Assembly: GCF_900129815.1 (NCBI RefSeq) | Contig: NZ_FQWX01000016.1 | Coordinates: 10,302-50,702 of the forward strand | DNA: 40,401 nucleotides | Source: Asaccharospora irregularis DSM 2635 | Lineage (GTDB): Bacteria > Bacillota > Clostridia > Peptostreptococcales > Peptostreptococcaceae | Direction: 5' to 3' | Shown here: one piece after another, positions 34,155-40,401 of the stretch | How positions within the stretch are numbered: position 1 is the stretch's first letter | Layout: every line of letters begins with the position of its first letter | Translations under genes and position numbers: made by a program | Notes under the pieces: model-generated | The model's input: only the letters and a program-made list of their open reading frames with translations | Told to the model about the DNA's origin: nothing | The model's database searches: none

Positions 34155-35366
34155 ATGAAAGGACTAGTATTAGAAGGTGGAGGCACTAAAGGTGCATACC
34201 AGATAGGAGCATATAAAGCTCTTAGAGATCTTGGAATAGAGTTTCAGGGTATAACAGGAACCTCTATAGGTGCATTAAATGGGGCCTATATGCTTCAAAA
34301 TGATATTGAAATCATGGAAGAAATCTGGTTGGATTATGATTACACTCATTTTATGAACATAGATGAGGAGACTTATGAGAGATTTAAAAATGTAGATTTT
34401 ACAACAAGAAATATAAACAATGTAATTGAACTTGTAAATAAGGCTAGAAAAAATGAGGGCATAGATATAAGCCCTCTAAGGGATTTGATGGAAAAAACAT
34501 TAAATGAAAGTGAAATTAGAAATTGTAAAAAGGACTTTGGGTTGGTAACAGTTTCTTGGGAAAAAGGGATCAATCCACACCCATTATACCTAGAAGACAT
34601 ACCAAAAGGGAGGCTAATAGACTATTTAATTGCCAGTTCGAGCCTGCCAATTTTTCAGCTTAACACTATAGATGATAAGCTTTTTTTAGATGGAATGTTT
34701 TCTGATAATATGCCAATAAGTTTACTTGAAAACAAAGGATACAATGATATTGTTGTAATAAGGTTATTGGATGATTTTATAGGCAAGAGAAATTTAAACA
34801 AACATATGGATTTAAATATAAAAACTATAATTCCATCTGAATACTTAGGAGGATCTCTAAATAAAGACAGAGATAATGTAGAGAAAAATATTAAGTTAGG
34901 CTATTTAGATGCTATGAAAGCTTATGAAAGATATGATGGAAATAAGTACTATTTCAACGCTGAATTTAAGTATGATGAGGATTACTGTTTTTGTAAATTC
35001 AAGCAATTAACTAAGGAAACTATAGAAAACCTTTGTAATATTTTAAATATAAAAAAATGCCCTTGTCTTAGAACATTGATGGAAGATGTACTTCCAAAGC
35101 TAGGTAGCATTTTAGGATTGCCAAAGGATTTTTCATATAAGGACTTATTTTACTGTATATATGAAAAAAAACTTGAAGAAAATAATATAGACAGACTAAA
35201 GCTTTATGATTTTAATAAGGTTATAAATGTTGTAAATAAAAATATAAATTCAAACAATGATCTAATGTCAAACTTTGAAATTAGACCAGTCATATCTATT
35301 AACAAAAATAAAGTGACAAAAATACTAACAAACTGTATTATAAGAGATTTTAAAAATCAATTATAA
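34155..35366 (+). CDS. Patatin-like phospholipase (RssA/YjjU type)
   Basis: A 403-residue predicted lipid acyl hydrolase. The oxyanion loop EGGGTKGAYQ lies at residues 7-16, the elbow GTSIGALNG carries S37, and the catalytic aspartate is D179 in FLDGMFSDN. The C-terminal 150 residues (about 255-403) have no recognised domain but contain several cysteines (CFCKFKQ, KKCPCLRT) that might bind metal. No export signal is present. An ATG at 34143 is upstream of the GGGTGAT ribosome site, so the ATG at 34155 is preferred. The last codons lie within a tandem duplication (35347-35391). Confidence 0.87.
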   Translation: MKGLVLEGGGTKGAYQIGAYKALRDLGIEFQGITGTSIGALNGAYMLQNDIEIMEEIWLDYDYTHFMNIDEETYERFKNVDFTTRNINNVIELVNKARKNEGIDISPLRDLMEKTLNESEIRNCKKDFGLVTVSWEKGINPHPLYLEDIPKGRLIDYLIASSSLPIFQLNTIDDKLFLDGMFSDNMPISLLENKGYNDIVVIRLLDDFIGKRNLNKHMDLNIKTIIPSEYLGGSLNKDRDNVEKNIKLGYLDAMKAYERYDGNKYYFNAEFKYDEDYCFCKFKQLTKETIENLCNILNIKKCPCLRTLMEDVLPKLGSILGLPKDFSYKDLFYCIYEKKLEENNIDRLKLYDFNKVINVVNKNINSNNDLMSNFEIRPVISINKNKVTKILTNCIIRDFKNQL

Positions 35367-35391
35367 ATAAATTTTAAAAATCAATTATAAA
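35347..35391. repeat. 24-base tandem duplication over the end of the patatin gene
   Basis: A 21-base sequence at 35347-35367 is repeated exactly at 35371-35391 with three bases between. The period (24) is a multiple of three, so the second copy keeps frame and repeats the FKNQL-stop ending. Confidence 0.8.
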
Positions 35392-35606
35392 AAATCCTCT
35401 GTTTTTTTAATTAAATACTACCATTTAGTATAAAAAAAGTGTATATTATTAATAAGAATTTTCAAAAGAATGTGGGACAAAAAACTACATAGAGGACAAA
35501 AAATGCCATATTATAAAATAGGTTATAATAGAATATGTAATATAAGATTTTACAAAAGATAAGCATAAAATATGACTTAAAGAAAAATACAGTTGGAGGT
35601 TAACAA
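35392..35606 (+). promoter_or_regulatory. Upstream region of ptsH with paired CAAAAA sites
   Basis: An A/T-rich noncoding stretch. The 10-base phrase GGACAAAAAA occurs at 35476 and again at 35495, 19 bases apart, each containing the C. difficile CamA target CAAAAA. A TATAAT box with an extended GGT before it is at 35524-35529, but no good -35 box is seen. GGAGG precedes the start codon. Confidence 0.45.
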
Positions 35607-35867
35607 ATGGAGAAAACAATTAGCATAAAAAACGAAAGTGGATTACATGCTAGACCAGCAGGAATGTTTGTAAAAAAAGCATCTGAATTTAAATCTAATG
35701 TAGAAATTCTAGCTAAGGGAAAAACTGTAAACGCTAAATCTATAATGGGTGTAATGAGTTTGGGATTAGCCCAAGGTGAAGAATTGACTATAATTGCAAA
35801 TGGAAGTGATGAACAAGAGGCAATAACAGAATTAGTCGATTTAGTGTCAGGTGGATTTGGTGAGTAA
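35607..35867 (+). CDS. ptsH: Phosphocarrier protein HPr
   Basis: The 86-residue histidine phosphocarrier of the PTS sugar uptake system. H14 in SGLHARPAGMF accepts phosphate from enzyme I. S45 in NAKSIMGVMSLG is the regulatory site for HPr kinase, which in Firmicutes turns HPr into a corepressor for CcpA. Length and motifs are fully typical. It is monocistronic here, with a long upstream region and a terminator just after it; ptsI is not next to it. Its place near camA agrees with my memory of C. difficile gene order. Confidence 0.95.
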   Translation: MEKTISIKNESGLHARPAGMFVKKASEFKSNVEILAKGKTVNAKSIMGVMSLGLAQGEELTIIANGSDEQEAITELVDLVSGGFGE

Positions 35868-35894
35868 TATTAAAATTAAGTGCAACTGAAATAG

Positions 35895-35929
35895 GAATAA
35901 GTAATATTTTTACTTATTCTTATTTTTTT
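35895..35929 (+). terminator. Intrinsic terminator after ptsH
   Basis: GAATAAGTAA pairs perfectly with TTACTTATTC around a 5-base loop, with a seven-T run close behind the stem. Confidence 0.85.
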
Positions 35930-36030
35930 GCAAAAAATTATATTAAATTGCTTTCTATGCATAACTAACCTAACTCAGTAATTTCAGGGTACTAAATGCA
36001 TGTAGGAAATAATTTTTATTTAGAAATTTG

Positions 36031-36070
36031 AATTATACATTAAAGTTTTTTTGAAATTTAATGTATAATT
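36031..36070. repeat. Perfect 14-bp inverted repeat upstream of the Cwp84-like gene
   Basis: AATTATACATTAAA (36031-36044) pairs with TTTAATGTATAATT (36057-36070) around 12 bases. It lies in the otherwise featureless A/T-rich gap 35930-36202, about 130 bases before the protease start. There is no T-run, so a binding site or leader hairpin is likelier than a terminator. Confidence 0.6.
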
Positions 36071-36202
36071 TAACTATATGTATATATTCAACTTATTTTA
36101 TGTTCTAATATGTTTTAAATTGGATTATTAGATCACTAATAAAAATAAATTTATGATTGAATATAGTATATTTATTAAAAATATTATAGGGGGAAGATGA
36201 GT

Positions 36203-38617
36203 ATGAAACTTATTAGAAAAGGTTTTAGCGTTATACTGGCGACATCTCTTTGTATTTTTTCGTTAAATCCTGCAATAGTATCAGCAGAGAATATTAGCTC
36301 AAAATACGATATAAGGATTTCAGAATACAGCAAAGAGTTCAAGGAATACCTAAAGGATGTTAAAACTGGTGACACTGAAAAATATGGGGGAGTAGCCCCA
36401 GCGCCATATTCATTTGAGGGTACAAAAATTACTAACAAAAGCAACGAAAAGTTACCTTCTAAATATAATTTTACTAGAGGATCTATTTCATCATATGATC
36501 CGAGAAAATTAAACAAAGTGACAGCGGTTAAAGACCAGGAAGATTTATCTACTTGTTGGGACTTTGCTGCTATATCTACTTTAGAGAGTCATTTAAAATC
36601 AAAGAATTATGGAGATTATGATCTATCAGAAGAACACCTAAAATGGTGGGTAATAGATGATGGAAATTATTCTGGATGGTTGGGAGATGCCGATGGAGAA
36701 GGGGCTTCTAACTTACCAGCTGTAGGGTATTTTACTTCTTGGGAAGGACCAAAACTTGAGAAAGATATACCGTATAACGGGAAAATATCCAAGGCAGACG
36801 GAGCTACTAAACCTAGTAATATGGATAGTGGGGATGTGCAAACAAATGTAACTGATGTGGTTTGCGTAAGCACTGATATGGATTCTATAAAAAATGCAAT
36901 AATAGAGTATGGAGGGGTAATATCAGGATACTATGATGATCCTAAGTATATGAATGCACAAGGTAGTGCGTATTATTGTAGTGATGTTGCAGCAGTTACA
37001 AACCATGCAATTTCAATTGTAGGTTGGGATGACAATTATTCAAGAGACAATTTCTCAAATAGTTATAAGCCTACGAAAAATGGAGCTTGGCTAATAAAAA
37101 ATAGCTGGGGACCTGATAGTGGAGAAAATGGTTATTTGTGGATATCATATGAGGACAAAACTTTATTAAAGGATTCAGATAACTATGCTATAAAAAAAGC
37201 AGAAACTCCAGATAAAAATAAAAAACTTTATCAACACGAAAAAGGAAGTTGTATAACTATAACAGCTAGTGAAATTACGGCTGCAAATGTTTTTGATTTT
37301 TCTGAGGAAGGAGAGGTACTAGACTCTGTAATGTTTTCTACAGATAGTGTAGGTGGACAATATGAAGTTTACTATGCACCTGTAGTAAATAATGTTCCTC
37401 AAAAAGATAAGATGCAAAAAATAAAAAGTGGAAATATAGATTTCTCAGGGTATATCACAGTAGATACAGGCCTATATAATTTACCTAAGGGAAAGGGTGC
37501 AATAGTAGTCAATATAAAACCTTCTGCAAGCCAAAAAAAGGCAACACTAGGAGTAGAGACAACTATACCTAATTACTTCAATGCAAAGGCTAGTTTAGGA
37601 GAGAGTTATTACTTTAATGGTATAAAGTTTGAGGATACTAATTTACCAGGAAGTGATTTACAAGGAAACCCAACAATAAAAGCTATAACAAAGACTGGAG
37701 TTAACTCAAATCCAGGTGAAGTTTTGGCAGGTGCAGATAGATACCAAACAGCAATAAAGGTAAGCCAAAAAGGATGGACTACATCAAATAATGTTGTTTT
37801 GGTTAATAGTGATTCTATAGTAGACGCCTTAGCATCTACTCCTTTTGCGAAATCAGTAGATGCACCGATTTTATTATCAGAAAAAGGTATTCTTAATCCA
37901 GAAACTAAAAAAGAAATACAAAGATTAAAAGCCAACAAGGTATACTTAATAGGTGGTACAAATTCACTTAGCCAAAATACTGAGTCTGCTCTTAAGAATA
38001 TGGGAATTAATGTAGAGAGAGTATGGGGAAATGATAGATATGAAACTAGTATCAAGTTGGCAAAAAAACAAAACAGTATAAGTTCTGTATCAAACATAGT
38101 TGTAGTAAATGGAGTAAAAGGTCTACCAGATGCAATTAGTGTTGGTGCGGCTGCTGCACAAAACAATATGCCGATAATACTTGCTAATGAAAAAAGTGAA
38201 CTTAGTGGGGCAGAAGAATTTATAAAGTCAATAAATGTAAATAAGTCTTATGTAGTTGGTGGGACATCTACATTATCAACTAGTTTAGAAAGTAAGCTGG
38301 TTAATCCTAAGAGATTAGCAGGATTAAATAGAAATGACACAAATTCAAAAATAATAAATGAATTTTATCCAGGAACTTCTGCACTAGAAAATTTATTTGT
38401 AGTTAAAGATGGAATGAAGGCTCAAAAGGATTTAATAGATGGATTGGCAGTAGGACCTTTAGGTGCTAGAACTAAGTCCCCTGTAATGTTAGTGGGGTCT
38501 AGCTTAGATGCAAGTCAAAAACAGGTTGTCCAAAACAAGAACTTTAATAATATCATTAGAGTTGGTGGAAATGGAAATGAAAATGCATTCTATGAAATAA
38601 AAAACTTAAAAAAATAA
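36203..38617 (+). CDS. Cwp84-like papain-family cysteine protease with CWB2 anchor
   Basis: An 804-residue exported protease. A signal peptide (about 1-28) is followed by a propeptide region and a C1 papain domain (about 75-330) with oxyanion Q112, nucleophile C118 (DLSTCWDFAA), H268 (TNHAISIVGWDD) and N300 (IKNSWG). A beta-rich lectin-like linker domain (about 335-500) and three CWB2 repeats (about 510-804: LAGADRYQTAIK, VWGNDRYETSIK, LAGLNRNDTNSK) follow. The same layout is found in C. difficile Cwp84, which cuts the S-layer precursor, and in its paralogue Cwp13. GGGGGAAG favours the ATG at 36203 over 36197. slpA itself is not in the window. Confidence 0.92.
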   Translation: MKLIRKGFSVILATSLCIFSLNPAIVSAENISSKYDIRISEYSKEFKEYLKDVKTGDTEKYGGVAPAPYSFEGTKITNKSNEKLPSKYNFTRGSISSYDPRKLNKVTAVKDQEDLSTCWDFAAISTLESHLKSKNYGDYDLSEEHLKWWVIDDGNYSGWLGDADGEGASNLPAVGYFTSWEGPKLEKDIPYNGKISKADGATKPSNMDSGDVQTNVTDVVCVSTDMDSIKNAIIEYGGVISGYYDDPKYMNAQGSAYYCSDVAAVTNHAISIVGWDDNYSRDNFSNSYKPTKNGAWLIKNSWGPDSGENGYLWISYEDKTLLKDSDNYAIKKAETPDKNKKLYQHEKGSCITITASEITAANVFDFSEEGEVLDSVMFSTDSVGGQYEVYYAPVVNNVPQKDKMQKIKSGNIDFSGYITVDTGLYNLPKGKGAIVVNIKPSASQKKATLGVETTIPNYFNAKASLGESYYFNGIKFEDTNLPGSDLQGNPTIKAITKTGVNSNPGEVLAGADRYQTAIKVSQKGWTTSNNVVLVNSDSIVDALASTPFAKSVDAPILLSEKGILNPETKKEIQRLKANKVYLIGGTNSLSQNTESALKNMGINVERVWGNDRYETSIKLAKKQNSISSVSNIVVVNGVKGLPDAISVGAAAAQNNMPIILANEKSELSGAEEFIKSINVNKSYVVGGTSTLSTSLESKLVNPKRLAGLNRNDTNSKIINEFYPGTSALENLFVVKDGMKAQKDLIDGLAVGPLGARTKSPVMLVGSSLDASQKQVVQNKNFNNIIRVGGNGNENAFYEIKNLKK

Positions 38618-38654
38618 TTTGATTATTTAGTTTGATAAACAATTTATCTGATGG

Positions 38655-38695
38655 GTACCCAATTAAATAAAATAATTTAGTTGGGTACTATTTTT
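38655..38695 (+). terminator. Intrinsic terminator after the Cwp84-like gene
   Basis: GTACCCAA pairs with TTGGGTAC, extended by TTAAAT/ATTTAG pairing, and is followed by five T. Confidence 0.75.
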
Positions 38696-38861
38696 AGATT
38701 AATTTGTTTAAATTTAGACATGAAATAACAAAATAAATATTAAAAAATTACTACTAAAAAAAGGGGTTCAAAACCAGAATTAATCAGTAAGTCTTATAAA
38801 AATATTGAAAAATCATAGGTTTATTTAAAAAAAATTAGAACAATGAAAAAAAGTAAAAATA

Positions 38862-38889
38862 TTGAAAATTTCTAGAAAGAGTATATAAT
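38862..38889 (+). promoter_or_regulatory. Promoter of the ornithine cyclodeaminase/racemase pair
   Basis: A TTGAAA -35 box (38862-38867) and a perfect TATAAT -10 box (38884-38889) are 16 bases apart. Apart from the terminator at 38655-38695, the 38618-38975 gap shows no other clear element. Confidence 0.65.
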
Positions 38890-38975
38890 ATTATATAAAG
38901 GCAGAAAAAAAGTTAATTTATATACAAAGAATAAGATGCTGGGCAATCTAATTTAAAAGCAAGGAGGACATACAA

Positions 38976-39959
38976 ATGTTATTACTTACTAAAGAGGACA
39001 TAAAGAAAGTTTTTACAATGAAAGATGCTATAGAAGCTGATAAAGAAGCTTTTAAGATTTATACAAATAAAGAGAGTGAGGTTCCACTTAGAACCAATAT
39101 ACAGGCACCTAAAGAAGAAGGTACAATGTTATTTATGCCAGGATATGTTGAGGGATTAGATTGTGCAGGACTAAAAATAGTATCTGTTTTTCCTAAAAAT
39201 GCAGAAAAGGGAAAACCAGTAATCCCGGCAACCGTTTTACTAATGGATGGAATTACTGGAGAGGTAAGTTCTGTGTTAGATGGTACATACATAACTCAAA
39301 TTCGTACAGGAGCTGCATCGGGTGCGGCTATAGATATATTAGCCAAAAAAGATGCTAAAAAAGGAGCATTAATAGGTACTGGTGGCCAGGCTTGTGCTCA
39401 ACTAGAGGCTATGATTACAGCTAGAGATTTAGAAGAGGTAAAAATATTCTCTAGAAACCCAAAAAAAGTAGAAGAATTTATAGAAAAAGCTAAGATAGAA
39501 CTATCTGAATATAAAACTAAGTTTGTTCCAGCTTCATCAGCTGATGAGGCCGTAGAAGATGCAGATGTAATAGTAACTGCTACAACATCTACAGTTCCTT
39601 TATTTGATGGAAACAAGATAAAAAAAGGAGCGACTATAAGTGCAGTAGGTTCATATCAACCTCATATGCATGAATTCGATGGAACTACTCTAAAGCGTTC
39701 TGATAAAATATACTTTGATTCTACTGATGCAGTATTATCAGAAGCAGGTGATATACTTACTCCTTTAGCTGAGGGTATAGTAACTAAAGAAGATTTTACT
39801 GGAGAGTTAGGACAAGTAATAAATGGAAGTATAGCTGGAAGAGAAAATGATGAAGAAATAATTTTATTTAAGACTGTAGGAATTGCTGTTCAAGATATTG
39901 TAACTGCTAAGAAAATATATGACAAGGCAGTAGAAAATAATATAGGATTAGAATGGTAG
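38976..39959 (+). CDS. Ornithine cyclodeaminase/mu-crystallin family enzyme
   Basis: A 327-residue NAD(P)-dependent enzyme. The N-terminal half has VPLRTNIQAPKEEGTMLFMPG and a substrate-site lysine in GLKIVSVFP. The Rossmann domain begins GALIGTGGQACAQLEAM, and the late segment with FDSTDAVLSEAGD holds the family's catalytic aspartate region. Two roles are possible: ornithine to L-proline plus ammonia, or reduction of pyrroline-2-carboxylate to proline. Both fit a neighbour that acts on proline. The ribosome site AAGGAGGAC is excellent, and the next gene starts 70 bases later without an obvious terminator. Confidence 0.88.
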   Translation: MLLLTKEDIKKVFTMKDAIEADKEAFKIYTNKESEVPLRTNIQAPKEEGTMLFMPGYVEGLDCAGLKIVSVFPKNAEKGKPVIPATVLLMDGITGEVSSVLDGTYITQIRTGAASGAAIDILAKKDAKKGALIGTGGQACAQLEAMITARDLEEVKIFSRNPKKVEEFIEKAKIELSEYKTKFVPASSADEAVEDADVIVTATTSTVPLFDGNKIKKGATISAVGSYQPHMHEFDGTTLKRSDKIYFDSTDAVLSEAGDILTPLAEGIVTKEDFTGELGQVINGSIAGRENDEEIILFKTVGIAVQDIVTAKKIYDKAVENNIGLEW

Positions 39960-40029
39960 AAACTGGTCTATTTACACAGGTAACATTAAATTTAAATAAA
40001 TAAACTTAATAAACAAGGGGGATTTTACT

Positions 40030-40401
40030 ATGAAATTTAGCAGAAGTATACAAGCAATAGATTCTCATACTGCAGGAGAAGCTACTAGAATAGTTGTAGG
40101 TGGAATACCAAACATAAAAGGGAATACTATGGCTGAAAAGAAAGAATTCTTAGAAGAAAATTTAGATTACTTAAGAACTGCTATAATGTTAGAACCAAGA
40201 GGACATAATGATATGTTCGGTTCTGTAATGACACAACCTTGTTCTCCAGAAGCTGACTTTGGAATAATATTCATGGATGGCGGAGGATACCTAAACATGT
40301 GTGGTCATGGATCAATAGGAGCTATAACAGCTGCTATAGAAACTGGTGTAGTACCAGCTGTAGAACCTACAACACATGTGGTAATGGAAGCTCCAGCAGG
40401 A
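40030..40401 (+). CDS. prdF: Proline racemase family protein, 5' part
   Basis: The window ends inside this gene after 124 codons. The fragment has the family opening [19 protein letters not shown], the [16 protein letters not shown] block and the first catalytic cysteine in [10 protein letters not shown]. Proline racemase (PrdF) makes D-proline for Stickland proline reductase. 4-hydroxyproline epimerase and trans-3-hydroxyproline dehydratase belong to the same family and are told apart by the second catalytic residue, which lies beyond the window. GGGGGA is the ribosome site. Pairing with the ornithine cyclodeaminase family gene supports a proline route. Confidence 0.9.
   Translation, partial: MKFSRSIQAIDSHTAGEATRIVVGGIPNIKGNTMAEKKEFLEENLDYLRTAIMLEPRGHNDMFGSVMTQPCSPEADFGIIFMDGGGYLNMCGHGSIGAITAAIETGVVPAVEPTTHVVMEAPAG

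Noticed and set aside
38940-38975. Sigma-54 promoter for the proline genes
   Set aside because: Proline reductase genes can be controlled by a sigma-54 activator, but no GG-N10-GC element is properly placed. A good TTGAAA/TATAAT promoter is present instead.

Overview
The window comes from a low-GC, Gram-positive anaerobe of the Peptostreptococcaceae, a relative of but not the same as Clostridioides difficile. The evidence is the A/T-rich codon use, four cell-wall proteins carrying CWB2-type repeats (the S-layer-protein anchor of this family), a close homologue of the C. difficile orphan adenine methyltransferase CamA, and at the right end a proline-metabolism gene pair typical of Stickland fermenters. 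The gene order is strongly reminiscent, from memory, of the C. difficile region running from cwp6 through the PSII polysaccharide genes, cwp19, camA and ptsH.

Layout. 1-300: a GC-rich 120-bp direct repeat with hairpins and a strong terminator. 647-4675: a CWB2/amidase protein (Cwp6-like), a priming sugar-phosphate transferase and a small CWB2 protein with a C-terminal membrane segment. 4779-20246: a polysaccharide locus on the + strand with a MurJ/MviN flippase, sugar-nucleotide enzymes (phosphohexomutase, ManC, UDP-glucose dehydrogenase, CapD-like dehydratase/epimerase), a Wzy-like polymerase, six glycosyltransferases and a TagF-like glycerophosphotransferase. 20484-23456: an SH3/NlpC-P60 hydrolase behind a triple WalR-like box, and a Cwp19-like glycoside hydrolase with CWB2 repeats. 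23508-25603: two paralogous LytR-CpsA-Psr proteins on the - strand, each with its own near-identical promoter and UUG start. 25893-28779: a DUF3298-like protein, an Amidase_6 protein, an Old Yellow Enzyme behind a palindromic operator, and a lipoprotein. 28926-35867: a divergent UppS-like prenyltransferase, a membrane-anchored amidase, a patatin, CamA, a small unknown protein, a second patatin and HPr. 36203-38617: a Cwp84-like papain protease with CWB2 repeats. 38976-end: an ornithine cyclodeaminase family gene and the 5' part of a proline racemase family gene.

How the parts fit together. The priming transferase, glycosyltransferases, flippase and polymerase would make an anionic lipid-linked wall polymer containing mannose and probably uronic acid and/or glycerol phosphate. 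The Lcp proteins would attach it to peptidoglycan. CWB2 proteins encoded in the same region (amidase, glycosidase, protease) would dock on that polymer, and the UppS-like enzyme may feed the lipid carrier. CamA and HPr add epigenetic and carbon-status regulators beside the envelope block.

The observations most worth following up are the CamA orthologue with a structured leader, the WalR-box array, duplicated promoters in front of the lcp paralogues, the operator in front of the Old Yellow Enzyme gene, paired CAAAAA sites upstream of ptsH, a non-exported Amidase_6/DUF3298 pair, the divergent UppS, and the GC-rich repeat at the left edge. No tRNA, rRNA, CRISPR array, insertion sequence or phage gene was recognised.
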